NCBI GenBank assembly: GCA_964364175.1
Contig: CAYILR010000010.1
Coordinates: 1-64,000 of the forward strand
Reading direction: 5' to 3'
Length of the DNA stretch: 64,000 nt
Origin: CAYILR01 sp964364175
GTDB taxonomy: Bacteria; Bdellovibrionota; UBA1018
Shown in pieces: positions 26,064-35,581 of this stretch. The notes beneath the pieces were generated by a model. It saw nothing but the letters and a program-made list of their open reading frames with translations, was not told the origin of the DNA and ran no database searches. The position numbers and the translations under genes are program-made. The first letter of the stretch is position 1; each line of letters opens with the position of its first letter.

Positions 26064-26561
26064 CTAGTTTTGGCTACCCCAAAGTCTAATTTTAATGGAT
26101 TTAAAACCAGTGCCGCTAACTGCGCCTGTGAGAACCAATGAATCCGAGAATTTTTTATGGGGGAACATCGAACGTCCAACGCTGTTGCATTGATTAGACC
26201 AGTCGAGTTTTCCTGAACCTGAATTTTCTTTTTGAGTGATCCAGTCACTTTGTAGCATTTGAAATGAATAAGGGATTCCAAGCTCTACGTTGTAGCTAAA
26301 GTAGGCAATGAGAGTCCAATCAGCTGAGACTTCGTCTGGATGAAGCTCAAGGCGAACTTTAGCAGGCGTAAGTGAGTTTGGGTGATCAGAGGACCTGGGC
26401 AACCACCATTCACCGAGAGAAACAATCGACGGGGCGCTCAAGTCATAGGGACCCAGATTGAGCTCTAATACGGGGGCCTGCCCATCGCAGGCTAAGGCCA
26501 CTGCCAAAGGATGGAAAATTGCTGCGACGAGTAAGAAGAAACTAGGCAAAAATAGCCGCAC
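26064..26561 (-). CDS. secreted protein of unknown function
   Basis: 165 residues with a clear Sec signal peptide (MRLFLPSFFLLVAAIFHPLAVALA, cleavage before or near CDG). The mature part is about 140 residues, rich in Ser, Trp and aromatics (LGEWWLPRSS, DWTLIAYFSYNV), with two or three Cys that could form a disulfide. It is convergent with the preceding gene and divergent from xseB. No family was recognised. It is an ordinary single-gene unit with no visible regulatory site. Confidence 0.6.
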   Translation of the reverse strand: MRLFLPSFFLLVAAIFHPLAVALACDGQAPVLELNLGPYDLSAPSIVSLGEWWLPRSSDHPNSLTPAKVRLELHPDEVSADWTLIAYFSYNVELGIPYSFQMLQSDWITQKENSGSGKLDWSNQCNSVGRSMFPHKKFSDSLVLTGAVSGTGFKSIKIRLWGSQN

Positions 26562-26621
26562 AGTGGCTGATCGACTGAAGCTTGACTGGACTTTAGAAAA
26601 GGGACTGGTTATTCAAAAGCC

Positions 26622-26843
26622 ATGGAGAGTTTTGAACAAGCACTGGACCGATTGCAGGCGATCGTAAAAAAAATGGAATCGGGTGAACTTGCACTCGAAG
26701 CGTCGCTGAAGGCGTTCGAGGAGGGGGTATCCCTTGCGCGAATGTGTCAAACACAACTAGCCGCAGCAGAGCAGAAAATCGAAGTGCTTTCGGGTGTAAA
26801 ACCGGATGGGAGTCCTGAGTTTCAGTCTCTAGGTGATCGATAG
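26622..26843 (+). CDS. xseB: exodeoxyribonuclease VII small subunit
   Basis: 73 residues, normal size. The family pattern FEQALDRLQAIVKKMESGELALEASLKAFEEG is nearly ideal. XseB forms coiled coils on the XseA large subunit in the single-strand-specific nuclease. xseA is not nearby. The next gene, tlyA, starts with GTG directly after the stop, so the two are probably one operon; the pairing of xseB with tlyA occurs in many genomes. Confidence 0.95.
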   Translation: MESFEQALDRLQAIVKKMESGELALEASLKAFEEGVSLARMCQTQLAAAEQKIEVLSGVKPDGSPEFQSLGDR

Positions 26844-27578
26844 GTGAAAAAAAGGGCAGATCTTCTCCTGGTAGAAAGAGGTCTGGCCGCAACACGACAA
26901 AAGGCTCAAAGCTTAATTATGTCAGGCAATGTTCTGGCAGAAGATGTTCCAGTTCAAAAATCAGGTCAACTCATTGAAGAAAAAAGTGAAATCCGCTTGA
27001 GGGGTGCGGCGCATTCTTATGTGTCACGGGGAGCACTCAAACTTCTTCAGGCGATTCGAGAGTTTGAGGTCAATCCACAGGGTCACGTGGCGCTGGACGT
27101 AGGCGCCTCGACAGGTGGGTTTACTGAAGTATTGCTTGAAAAAGGAGCTAAAAAAGTTTTTGCAGTAGATGCGGGTACCAATCAAATGAATTGGAAACTG
27201 CGCTCAGATTCACGTGTCGTGGTACTTGAAAAAACGAACGCAAGGCACTTGGAGTATGAGACGATAGGTGAAAAGGTTGGCATCATAACCATGGATGTTT
27301 CTTTCATCTCAGTGACAAAAATTTTTCCAGCTTTGCTTCAATTTACGACAGAAAAAACGGAGTGGGTGGTTTTGGTCAAGCCTCAGTTTGAAGTGGGAAA
27401 AAGCAAAGTGGGCAAGGGTGGCATTGTCGCGTCAGATGAGCTTCGCCAAGAAGCTCTTGCCTTTGTGCAAAAGGAAGCAGAAAAATTAGGTCTGCAGATG
27501 ATCAAATCAGCGGATTGTGAAACACATGGAGCGGATGGGAATCGAGAGTTTCTAGTCCATTGGAGATGGGCAGGGTGA
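26844..27578 (+). CDS. tlyA: TlyA family rRNA 2'-O-methyltransferase
   Basis: 244 residues. The S4 RNA-binding domain (KKRADLLLVERGLAATRQKA, residues 1-60) is followed by an RrmJ-type methyltransferase with SAM loop DVGASTGGFTEVLL. The catalytic K-D-K-E set is visible: Lys in SRGALKL, Asp in TMDVSFIS, Lys in LVKPQFE and Glu in NREFLVHW. TlyA methylates 2'-OH groups in 16S and/or 23S rRNA; related proteins were once called hemolysins. It starts with GTG directly after xseB. Confidence 0.93.
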   Translation: MKKRADLLLVERGLAATRQKAQSLIMSGNVLAEDVPVQKSGQLIEEKSEIRLRGAAHSYVSRGALKLLQAIREFEVNPQGHVALDVGASTGGFTEVLLEKGAKKVFAVDAGTNQMNWKLRSDSRVVVLEKTNARHLEYETIGEKVGIITMDVSFISVTKIFPALLQFTTEKTEWVVLVKPQFEVGKSKVGKGGIVASDELRQEALAFVQKEAEKLGLQMIKSADCETHGADGNREFLVHWRWAG

Positions 27579-28462
27579 AAAAGTCTTCAACTATTGCAGC
27601 TCTGATTTTATTGTTTTTATCTACGATGTTTGCTTGTTCTCATGCTCCCAAAAAGCAGGAGTCTAGTGCTCCAACCGGAGTAAGCTCACAAGAAGTGACA
27701 GGTATAAAACCGAGTGAACCCAAACTAGATGCCCCACCCCCAGAGGCGTATGGACCGTCACTTCCTCCAGGGGGAATTGCGCCTACTCCAGAGTTGGTAG
27801 GCCCTTCTCCACGGATTGATCCGGGAATTATTTTAGTGATTTCACCTGGAGTAGTCAGGGGAGTGAGTTCTGCTGGGGTTTTGAAATTTCTGAGTCGTTC
27901 TAAAATTAAGATCAGCGGCATTGTTGCAACAGAGATGGGTGCGTGGCTAGGTGCACTTTTTGCGGTCCATGGAAACACAAATGCTTTGGAGTGGCAGCTC
28001 AATAAGGCGAAGCGAGTGGGAGAAAAAGGCTGGAAATTATCGGACGTCAATGAGTTGGTGCAGGGTTCATTGAAAGAGAAAAAATTCAGTGAAGCTAAAA
28101 TTCCACTTCGTGTGGTGATCGAAAAAACACAACAGAATCCAATCCTAGAATCGGGTTCGATCACGACAGCAATTCAATCTGCGTTAAAAGGAACTATTGA
28201 TAAAAATATTTCTCAAAGAATGACAGTAGTACAATTGGCGGAGATTGCTCGTGCTCAATTTCCAGGAATGCCAATTGTGGTAGTGCGTACGCTCAGTGAT
28301 GAGGGGGCGGTGCAGGGAGCAGATTTGGTGATCGATCCGGCAGTGAGTAAAATGGATGATTATGATTTCAAAAATGTTCCAGAGGCAGTTTTTGAAGGTG
28401 AAGTTGCAGTGACAAAGGTAAGAGAAGCGGTTTTGAAACTGTCACAGGGCGCGCATCCGTGA
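27575..28462 (+). CDS. patatin-like lipoprotein lacking catalytic residues
   Basis: 295 residues from GTG 27575, which overlaps the tlyA stop; GGAG lies nine bases upstream. The signal ends in MFAC, a lipobox with Cys21, followed by a Pro-rich linker (about 22-82). The fold aligns with patatin-type phospholipases such as RssA: ILVISPGVVRGVSSAGVL matches the oxyanion-loop region and IVATEMGAWLGALFA matches the nucleophile elbow. The elbow normally reads GxSxG; here it is A-T-E-M-G, so Glu120 replaces the Ser. No DGG/DGA dyad motif is seen. It is probably a non-catalytic envelope protein. The stop overlaps the PBP1A start. Confidence 0.75.
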   Translation: MKKSSTIAALILLFLSTMFACSHAPKKQESSAPTGVSSQEVTGIKPSEPKLDAPPPEAYGPSLPPGGIAPTPELVGPSPRIDPGIILVISPGVVRGVSSAGVLKFLSRSKIKISGIVATEMGAWLGALFAVHGNTNALEWQLNKAKRVGEKGWKLSDVNELVQGSLKEKKFSEAKIPLRVVIEKTQQNPILESGSITTAIQSALKGTIDKNISQRMTVVQLAEIARAQFPGMPIVVVRTLSDEGAVQGADLVIDPAVSKMDDYDFKNVPEAVFEGEVAVTKVREAVLKLSQGAHP

Positions 28463-30957
28463 AGGCATCATGGGTAGTGAAAACATTTTTTGCTCTAGCG
28501 ATAGCGGCATCTGGATTTTTTACGCTATTGGGAGGTGGGGTTTATTTTTTCTTTTCAAGAGGGCTTCCAAAAATTATTGAGGTCTCTGACTACAAGCCGC
28601 TAGGCGCCACACGGATTTATGCAAAACCAGAACCTTCGGCAACGCCCGTATTACTGGCAGAGTATTATAAAGAAAAAAGATATCTCATCCCGTATGAAAA
28701 AATCCCAAAAACAGTTGTGCAGGCTTTTATTTCAGCTGAAGACGATCGTTTTTTTGAGCACCAGGGAATTAATTTAGCCTCGATAGTCCGTGCTGCGATT
28801 GCCAACTTGAAGGCCGGGCATGTGGTTCAAGGTGGCAGCACGATTACACAACAAGTTGCCAAATCGCTCCTGCTGACGCCGGAACGAAGCTTTGATCGAA
28901 AAATCAAAGAACTCATTCTGGCCGCTCGAATTGAGAAGAACCTCTCAAAAGAGCAGATTTTATATTTATATTTAAATCAAATTTACTTAGGCCATGGGGC
29001 ATATGGAGTTCAGGCAGCGACCCAAGCGTATTTTGGAAAAGATATTTCCAATATCACGCTCGGGGAGGCGGCGATGATGGGTGGATTGCCTCAGGCTCCC
29101 GGAAAATACAGCCCTCACTTGAATTCTAAAAAAGCAAAAGAGCGACAGCTCTATGTGTTGCGCAGGATGATGGAGAACCATTTCATTAGCCAACAGCAAA
29201 TGGCGGAGGCGATAGCACAGCCACTGCGCATTTATTCGGATGAAAGAGAAGAGCTGCCTAAGATCGCCCCCTACCTGACTGAGCATGTTAGGCGATATTT
29301 GATCGAAAAATATGGTGAAAAAGTCCTCTATGAGGACGGGCTCACGGTTGTTTTACAGATGGATCCGCAGCTTGCTCAAGTAGCATCCAAAAGTCTGCGT
29401 GAGGGTTTGCGTGAAGTAGATAAAAGGTCAGGATTTCGAGGAGCTGAGAAGCGGCTTAAAGAAAAGGATATCGAGAAAGTTCTTCAGGAGCAGCGAGCTG
29501 AGCTGATAGAAAAGCGTCTGGGCTACGAATATCTGATGCCAGATGGCCGTCTAGATTTGGCTGAGGCGGTCAAGGGTTCTTCCTATAAAAGTGAAGCAGC
29601 CTTATTAGTTGAGAATGAAATTTACAAGGCTGTAGTTGCAGGACGAGATGACAAGAAAAAAGTGGTTTTTTGTTGGATTGGGTCGGTTAAAGCAGCCATG
29701 CCCTATGAAAATACGCGTTGGGCATTTCCGTTGGGGTCACGGATTGAACTCAGTCGTGGAGATGTGATTCGAGTTAAAATTCTCAAAAACAATGACGAAG
29801 TGACGGTTGCCTTAGATCAGGAGCCTCAAATTCAAGGTGCGTTAATTTCTTTCGATGTAAAAACAGGTCGGGTTTTGGCGATGGAAGGCGGATTAGATTA
29901 TGACAAATCAGAATTTAACCGGGCCATTCAGGCGCAGAGACAGCCAGGATCAGCATTTAAGCCCATTATTTATTCTTACGCACTAGAAAAAGGATTTACT
30001 CCAGCCACAATTATTGTGGATTCACCTATTGTTTATGAAGACACGGATAACGGTAAATGGAAGCCGAGCAATTTTGAAGAAAAATTCTATGGGGATACTA
30101 CGTTTCGGCAGGCTTTGATCAAGTCGCGAAACATTCCCACAATTAAAATTTTGCAATCAGTTCAGGTTCAGGGAGTTTTACGGTATGTGGAAAGAATTGG
30201 CTTGAACGGAAAATTCAATCCGGATTTATCCATGTCACTAGGGAGCGGAGCTGTGTCGCTTTATGAAATAACGAAGGCTTATGGAGTTTTTCCGCGGCTT
30301 GGACGCAAGCTTGAGCCTTATTTTATTTCACAAGTGATGGATAGAGACGGGAAAATTTTGGAAGAAGCTAAACCCAAAGTGTTTGATGCGAGCCACGTTC
30401 CCACTCGCTACCCCACGCCAGAACCGTCGGCGAGCGGCTTGGCCGCCTCTTTATATCCTTTGCCAGAGGATCCAGCTCAAGTCATTGATCCGCGCATCGC
30501 ATATGTCATGACTCACTTGATGAAAGAAGTGGTGAATTATGGAACTGGCTATGAAGCCAGGGCGTTGGCTCGTCCGGCAGCAGGAAAAACAGGGACCACG
30601 AATGACTATTTGGATGGGTGGTTTGTTGGATTTACGGCTGATGTTGTGACTGGAGTTTGGGTGGGTTACGACAACCAAAAACCGATTGGCAAAGGCGAAA
30701 CGGGTGCAAAAGTGGCACTTCCGATTTGGTTGAATTTTATGAAGGAGGCCGTCAAACCCTATCCAGAGAGGGACTTTCCAGTGCCACCCGGGATTGCCTT
30801 TACTAAAATTGATCCTTTGACTGGCAAGTTAGCCCCACCTCAATCTACGAGATCGATTCAGGAATCTTTTGTGCAGGGGACAGAACCTACTGAAATGACA
30901 ACAGAAAATCCAGTTTCTGCCCCTACGCAGAGTGGTTTTTTTAAAGAAGATATTTAA
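28459..30957 (+). CDS. penicillin-binding protein 1A (bifunctional glycosyltransferase/transpeptidase)
   Basis: 832 residues, class A PBP. N-terminal membrane anchor (about 5-30), then the GT51 domain with the conserved EDDRFFEHQG near 93 and GGSTITQQVAKSLLL near 131. The transpeptidase domain has SAFK (Ser about 498), SRN (about 555) and KTGTT (about 710), all intact. It makes and crosslinks peptidoglycan. The GTG start overlaps the preceding stop. The C-terminus carries a Pro/Thr-rich tail. Complete. Confidence 0.95.
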   Translation: MKASWVVKTFFALAIAASGFFTLLGGGVYFFFSRGLPKIIEVSDYKPLGATRIYAKPEPSATPVLLAEYYKEKRYLIPYEKIPKTVVQAFISAEDDRFFEHQGINLASIVRAAIANLKAGHVVQGGSTITQQVAKSLLLTPERSFDRKIKELILAARIEKNLSKEQILYLYLNQIYLGHGAYGVQAATQAYFGKDISNITLGEAAMMGGLPQAPGKYSPHLNSKKAKERQLYVLRRMMENHFISQQQMAEAIAQPLRIYSDEREELPKIAPYLTEHVRRYLIEKYGEKVLYEDGLTVVLQMDPQLAQVASKSLREGLREVDKRSGFRGAEKRLKEKDIEKVLQEQRAELIEKRLGYEYLMPDGRLDLAEAVKGSSYKSEAALLVENEIYKAVVAGRDDKKKVVFCWIGSVKAAMPYENTRWAFPLGSRIELSRGDVIRVKILKNNDEVTVALDQEPQIQGALISFDVKTGRVLAMEGGLDYDKSEFNRAIQAQRQPGSAFKPIIYSYALEKGFTPATIIVDSPIVYEDTDNGKWKPSNFEEKFYGDTTFRQALIKSRNIPTIKILQSVQVQGVLRYVERIGLNGKFNPDLSMSLGSGAVSLYEITKAYGVFPRLGRKLEPYFISQVMDRDGKILEEAKPKVFDASHVPTRYPTPEPSASGLAASLYPLPEDPAQVIDPRIAYVMTHLMKEVVNYGTGYEARALARPAAGKTGTTNDYLDGWFVGFTADVVTGVWVGYDNQKPIGKGETGAKVALPIWLNFMKEAVKPYPERDFPVPPGIAFTKIDPLTGKLAPPQSTRSIQESFVQGTEPTEMTTENPVSAPTQSGFFKEDI

Positions 30958-31017
30958 ATACTCCGAAATGAAAGCGAGGTGCGTTATATTCAATACACCT
31001 CCTGGAGGGAGAGAGAT

Positions 31018-31929
31018 TTGAGTATTCGGCGGAATTTCGCATTATCGATTTTAGTTCATGCCGCCTTCGTGTGTTTGTTGCTGCTTCTGCGCCACTGGTT
31101 TCCACCGAGTGTTCTAGAATCGGAAAAAAAGTGGACTTGGGTTGATCTCCAGCCCCCCGCAAAAACGCAAACAGCACTAAAAAAAGAGGAAAAAGCTAAG
31201 AGTCAGCGAATTGTTCAAACCGATCTAGCACAAAAAACAGATCAGACTGCACCCGATGCTTTTTTGGGCAAACAAACACAAGCTGTAGACCGGCAGATGG
31301 TTTCAAAGAATTCGGACTTAGGAAAAGTAGGTTCAACCAAAAAAGCTCAAAATGCTGTGCCTATTCCTAAGAGCGGAGGGGTTGAAACAGCAGAGAAAAA
31401 AGCAGAGCGCCCAACTGAGAGGAAATTGGATTTGAGTAAGTTTGGGCTTCCGTTGTTACCTGCTCCAGGTGCAGGTAATCATGTTCCTGAAGATCGCAAG
31501 CCCCAACCCCTAAACCAAGAGCAGGATGCTGGGGATGTGGCCCCTCATGAATATGTCAAAGGGTTACAGGAAGGTGAAAAAACCCTGCTCAATACCAAGG
31601 AATTTGTGTTTTTTGGTTACTATCAAAGGATTCGAGACCGCCTTGAGATGAATTGGGGACCATTACTGAGGTCTTATATCTCTCGTATGTATGACAACGG
31701 GAGGTCTTTGGCGTCAGATTCTGAACACGTTACGCGTCTTCTGGTTACCTTAAACGCTAAAGGAGAAATTGTGCGTGTGCAGATGATGGAGGAGTCGGGT
31801 GTGAAGGATCTGGATGATGCTGCTGTAGGAGCTTTTAATCAGGCCGGACCGTTTCCGAATCCACCTAAAGGGATCCTCGATGCAGATGGCAAGGTTCATT
31901 TGCGATGGGATTTTGTATTGAGGACCTAG
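31018..31929 (+). CDS. TonB-like protein
   Basis: 303 residues from TTG 31018, chosen for the GGAGG nine bases upstream; the in-frame GTG at 30979 has no ribosome binding site. An N-terminal membrane helix (about 6-24, FALSILVHAAFVCLLLLL) precedes a long charged, Lys/Gln/Pro-rich linker. A C-terminal TonB-like domain of about 80 residues follows, with LLVTLNAKGEIVRVQMMEESGVKDLDDAAVGAF as its core. It would span the periplasm and transduce energy to outer-membrane proteins. No ExbB/ExbD or receptor lies nearby, so partners are unknown. Confidence 0.83.
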   Translation: MSIRRNFALSILVHAAFVCLLLLLRHWFPPSVLESEKKWTWVDLQPPAKTQTALKKEEKAKSQRIVQTDLAQKTDQTAPDAFLGKQTQAVDRQMVSKNSDLGKVGSTKKAQNAVPIPKSGGVETAEKKAERPTERKLDLSKFGLPLLPAPGAGNHVPEDRKPQPLNQEQDAGDVAPHEYVKGLQEGEKTLLNTKEFVFFGYYQRIRDRLEMNWGPLLRSYISRMYDNGRSLASDSEHVTRLLVTLNAKGEIVRVQMMEESGVKDLDDAAVGAFNQAGPFPNPPKGILDADGKVHLRWDFVLRT

Positions 31930-32255
31930 TTCTTCAACTGAGACTTAATCTTTTCGAAGCCTTCTTTAAGAAGGTACGTGCCCCAAAAATGGTCCATTTT
32001 TCTCAAGGTGCCGACTAACATTTCAGCTGACTCCAGTAGGGTCGTTCGTTCGCGCACAGATAGCCTTCTCATTGCTAAAAGCAGTTCTTTGAAGGCAGAG
32101 GAGTGCAATAAACTCAGAATATTGGGCTCAACGCTGCTTGCGGAGGGCGGATGAACTCGAGAGGAAATCAGTGCGGAATTAAAAATTTGAGTGAGCTCTT
32201 CATCCGACTGAGGAGGGGGAGAAAAGTCGGTGTCGCTTTGAGATGATTCCAGCAT
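31926..32255 (-). CDS. small conserved-looking protein, unknown function
   Basis: 109 residues. An acidic, Ser-rich N-terminus (1-45) is followed by a predicted helical C-terminal part (SAFKELLLAMRRLSVRERTTLLESAEMLVGTLRK). No signal peptide or known motif. It is convergent with the TonB-like gene and the two share the palindrome CTAG as their stop codons. It is divergent from gcvP. The family is not recognised. Confidence 0.6.
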   Translation of the reverse strand: MLESSQSDTDFSPPPQSDEELTQIFNSALISSRVHPPSASSVEPNILSLLHSSAFKELLLAMRRLSVRERTTLLESAEMLVGTLRKMDHFWGTYLLKEGFEKIKSQLKN

Positions 32256-32348
32256 GGTCAGGAGATACTACATTGGAACCGGAACTCCTCAAGAGGTTTG
32301 CTAAAAAAACTTGTCAACTGGAAAACTAAGAGGGAAACAAGTGCCATT

Positions 32349-35183
32349 ATGAGTTCTACCGCATTCGAAAACAGACACATTGGTCCGTCATTGTCCGAAA
32401 CTGAAGAGATGCTTCGATTTTTGAAGGTGAACTCCTTGGAAAAATTAATTGATCAAGTGGTGCCAGAGTCGATTCGGATGAAAGGTGAGCTGAAGCTGAA
32501 AACAGGGCTCCCAGAACATGAAGCATTGAAAAAAATGGCGGCGACCGTTCGTAGCAATCAAGTTTTTCGATCTTTAATTGGATTGGGTTATTCCGGCTGC
32601 GTAGTACCCGGTGTAATTCAAAGAAATATACTAGAAAACCCGGGCTGGTACACACAGTACACGCCTTATCAGGCAGAGATTTCGCAAGGACGACTTGAGG
32701 CGTTGCTCAACTATCAAACCATGGTTTCTGATTTGACGGGACTGCCGATTGCAAATGCGTCGTTGCTGGACGAAGGGACGGCAGCAGCTGAAGCGATGAC
32801 GATGTGTTTTGCGATCAAAGGACGAGATACGAGCAAAGCGTTTTTTGTTTCGTCGAACTGCCATCCTCAGACGATCGCGATTGTAGAGACACGTGCCAAG
32901 CCGCTTGGAATCAAAGTCATTGTGGATGACGAGAAGAAATTTGATTTTGCTCAACCGATTTTCGCGGCGCTAGTTCAGTACCCGAATACTTTTGGATCGC
33001 TCGAGGATTATTCTCAGTGGATTACCAGCGTGCATTCCAAGGATGCGATGGCGATTTTGGCAGCCGATGTTTTGGCACTGACTTTGTTTAAATCTCCTGG
33101 CGAGATGGGTGCGGATATCGCGATTGGAAACACGCAGCGATTTGGAGTTCCACTGGGATTTGGTGGTCCGCATGCTGCGTATTTTGCGACCAAGGATGAG
33201 TACAAGCGCTTGATGCCTGGCCGGATTGTCGGAGTTTCGAAAGACGCCGAGGGACGAAATGCAATTCGCCTGGCACTCCAAACTCGTGAGCAACACATTC
33301 GTCGCGAGAAGGCGACCAGCAATATTTGTACGGCGCAGGTTCTCTTGGCGGTGATGGCCAGTATGTATGCGGTTTATCACGGTCCCAAAGGACTGAAGAC
33401 GATTGCCGAGCGAGTTTATGGTTGGACACATGGACTGGCTGAGGAATTGAAAAAAGCTGGATTTGAAATTCGCAGCGGCGAATTTTTTGATTCGATCGTC
33501 GTGAAAATGAAAGAGTCGCAAGTCGATTCGATTTTGAATCAGGCTCGCGCTCAGAAATTTAATTTTAGAAAAATCAGCAAAACTGAAATTGGACTGAGTT
33601 TGGATGAGTCGACCAATATTGAGGAGATTCAAACTTTGATTCAGATTTTTGGTGGAAAAGGCAGCGCGTCTGCTTTGCGGATTCCCGCGATTCCAAAAGC
33701 CATCGCGCGGCAGACGGCTTATTTGCAGCACCCTGTTTTCAACCGATTCCATTCCGAAACTGAGATGCTTCGCTATATTCGCAGGTTGGAATCCAAGGAC
33801 TTGTCGTTGACGACTTCGATGATTCCGCTGGGATCTTGCACGATGAAGTTGAACGCAACATCGGAGATGCAGCCAGTGTCGTGGCCTGAGATTTCCTCGC
33901 TCCATCCTTTTGCGCCGACTGAGCAAACCCAAGGTTACTCAAAAATGTTCAGTGAGCTCGAAGACATGCTGTCCGAGATCACAGGATTTGATGCGACCTC
34001 ATTGCAACCCAACGCTGGATCTCAGGGTGAGTATAGTGGGTTGTTAGTCATCCGAGAATTCCACGAACAAAAAGGCCAAGGGTATCGCAATATTTGCCTG
34101 ATTCCACAATCAGCTCATGGAACCAATCCTGCGACTGCAACGATGGCGGGATTTCAAGTTGTTGTGGTGAAATGTGACGAAGCAGGAAACGTCGATGTTG
34201 CAGATTTGAAAGTCAAAGCAGAAGCGAATTCAAAAAATCTCGCAGCCTTGATGATCACCTATCCTTCGACTCACGGAGTTTTCGAAGAAGGAATTCAAAA
34301 CATCTGCAAAATCATTCATGACAATGGCGGACAAGTCTACATGGACGGCGCCAATATGAATGCGCAGGTCGGCCTGTGTCGCCCCGGAGATTTTGGTCCT
34401 GATGTTTGCCATCTGAACTTGCACAAAACTTTTTGTATCCCCCACGGCGGCGGTGGACCTGGAATGGGCCCGATCGCGGTGAAGAAAAATCTGGCTCCGT
34501 TTCTTCCTGGGCATCCGCTGGTGAAAACTGGTGGCGAACTTGGGATCGGTGCGATCTCCGCAGCTCCTTGGGGAAGCGCAAGTATTTTGCCGATTCCTTA
34601 CATGTACATCTTGATGATGGGCGTGGAAGGATTGAAGCGCGCGACGCAAGTTGCGATTTTGAACGCCAACTATGTGGCTGAGAAACTGCAAGCTTACTAC
34701 CCTGTGCTCTACCGAGGAAAACAAGGACGCGTGGCTCACGAGTGCATCGTGGATTTGCGTCAGTTTAAATCTACAACTGGAGTAGAAGTCGAAGACGTTG
34801 CCAAGCGACTGATGGACTATGGGTTTCACGCTCCGACGATTTCGTTCCCAGTGCCAGGCACAATGATGATTGAGCCGACAGAGAGCGAATCTAAAGTGGA
34901 GCTGGACCGATTCTGTGACGCAATGATTTTGATTCGTGCGGAGATTTCGGAAATCGAATCCGGAAAAGCTGATACAAAAAACAACTTGCTGAAAAACGCC
35001 CCCCACACAGCACAAAGCGTGACGCAAAATGTTTGGGATCGACCTTATTCACGCCAGCAAGCAGCGTATCCGGCGAAGGCACTCAAAGAGCACAAGTACT
35101 GGCCGCCCGTCGCACGAGTTGACAACGTATACGGTGAGCGCAACTTGGTTTGTGCTTGTCTGCCGATTGAAGAATACAGCTGA
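32349..35183 (+). CDS. gcvP: glycine dehydrogenase (decarboxylating), P protein
   Basis: 944 residues from ATG 32349 (MSSTAFENRHIGPS); a TTG 51 bp upstream is unlikely. It is a full-length single-chain P protein rather than the split form. It decarboxylates glycine and passes the methylamine to lipoyl-GcvH. The PLP lysine lies in NLHKTFCIPHGGGGPGMGP, preceded by SQGEYSGLL and SAHGTNPA. It runs into gcvH from the opposite side; the two stop codons abut. Partners gcvH and gcvT are on the other strand. Confidence 0.96.
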   Translation: MSSTAFENRHIGPSLSETEEMLRFLKVNSLEKLIDQVVPESIRMKGELKLKTGLPEHEALKKMAATVRSNQVFRSLIGLGYSGCVVPGVIQRNILENPGWYTQYTPYQAEISQGRLEALLNYQTMVSDLTGLPIANASLLDEGTAAAEAMTMCFAIKGRDTSKAFFVSSNCHPQTIAIVETRAKPLGIKVIVDDEKKFDFAQPIFAALVQYPNTFGSLEDYSQWITSVHSKDAMAILAADVLALTLFKSPGEMGADIAIGNTQRFGVPLGFGGPHAAYFATKDEYKRLMPGRIVGVSKDAEGRNAIRLALQTREQHIRREKATSNICTAQVLLAVMASMYAVYHGPKGLKTIAERVYGWTHGLAEELKKAGFEIRSGEFFDSIVVKMKESQVDSILNQARAQKFNFRKISKTEIGLSLDESTNIEEIQTLIQIFGGKGSASALRIPAIPKAIARQTAYLQHPVFNRFHSETEMLRYIRRLESKDLSLTTSMIPLGSCTMKLNATSEMQPVSWPEISSLHPFAPTEQTQGYSKMFSELEDMLSEITGFDATSLQPNAGSQGEYSGLLVIREFHEQKGQGYRNICLIPQSAHGTNPATATMAGFQVVVVKCDEAGNVDVADLKVKAEANSKNLAALMITYPSTHGVFEEGIQNICKIIHDNGGQVYMDGANMNAQVGLCRPGDFGPDVCHLNLHKTFCIPHGGGGPGMGPIAVKKNLAPFLPGHPLVKTGGELGIGAISAAPWGSASILPIPYMYILMMGVEGLKRATQVAILNANYVAEKLQAYYPVLYRGKQGRVAHECIVDLRQFKSTTGVEVEDVAKRLMDYGFHAPTISFPVPGTMMIEPTESESKVELDRFCDAMILIRAEISEIESGKADTKNNLLKNAPHTAQSVTQNVWDRPYSRQQAAYPAKALKEHKYWPPVARVDNVYGERNLVCACLPIEEYS

Positions 35184-35567
35184 TCAAAGAGCGGCAACAA
35201 AAACTTCGTAAGCTTTTGCATCAAGGAGGTCGCTCGCCTGTGCAGGCTGACTCAATTCGATCTTAATCATCCACGAAGGTTCGTAGGGTGAGCTGTTGAT
35301 TTGGCCGGGCTGTCCGGTCAGGTCCGAGTTGATGGCGACGACTTTGCCATCAACAGGTGAGTACAGATCCGAAACAGCTTTGATGCTTTCAACTACGCCG
35401 AAGGTTTCACCTTTTTTCAGCGTGCGACCTACGGGAGGGAGTTCGAGATATACAATGTCACCTAATGCGCTTTGTGCGTGATCAGTGATTCCGACAGTCA
35501 TCGTATTGCCTTCGACGAGGGCCCATTCGTGTTCTTTGGTGTATTTGAGTTGTGCTGGGATTTTCAT
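35184..35567 (-). CDS. gcvH: glycine cleavage system H protein
   Basis: 127 residues from the ATG at 35567, with GAAAGG seven bases upstream; an in-frame TTG at 35585 overlaps gcvT. The H protein carries lipoate on the Lys of VVESIKAVSD, shuttling the methylamine between P, T and L proteins. KEHEWALVEG and GDIVYLELPPVG are family signatures. It follows gcvT by 14 bp, a gcvT-gcvH operon. Confidence 0.96.
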   Translation of the reverse strand: MKIPAQLKYTKEHEWALVEGNTMTVGITDHAQSALGDIVYLELPPVGRTLKKGETFGVVESIKAVSDLYSPVDGKVVAINSDLTGQPGQINSSPYEPSWMIKIELSQPAQASDLLDAKAYEVFVAAL

Positions 35568-35581
35568 GGTTTGGCCTTTCT

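Noticed and set aside
32256..32348. Glycine riboswitch before gcvP
   Set aside because: The gap of about 90 bases lacks the tandem aptamer sequence and is too short for one.
32970..33932. 320-codon frame antisense to gcvP
   Set aside because: Same reasoning: covered by a conserved enzyme, Arg/Ser-rich, no motif.
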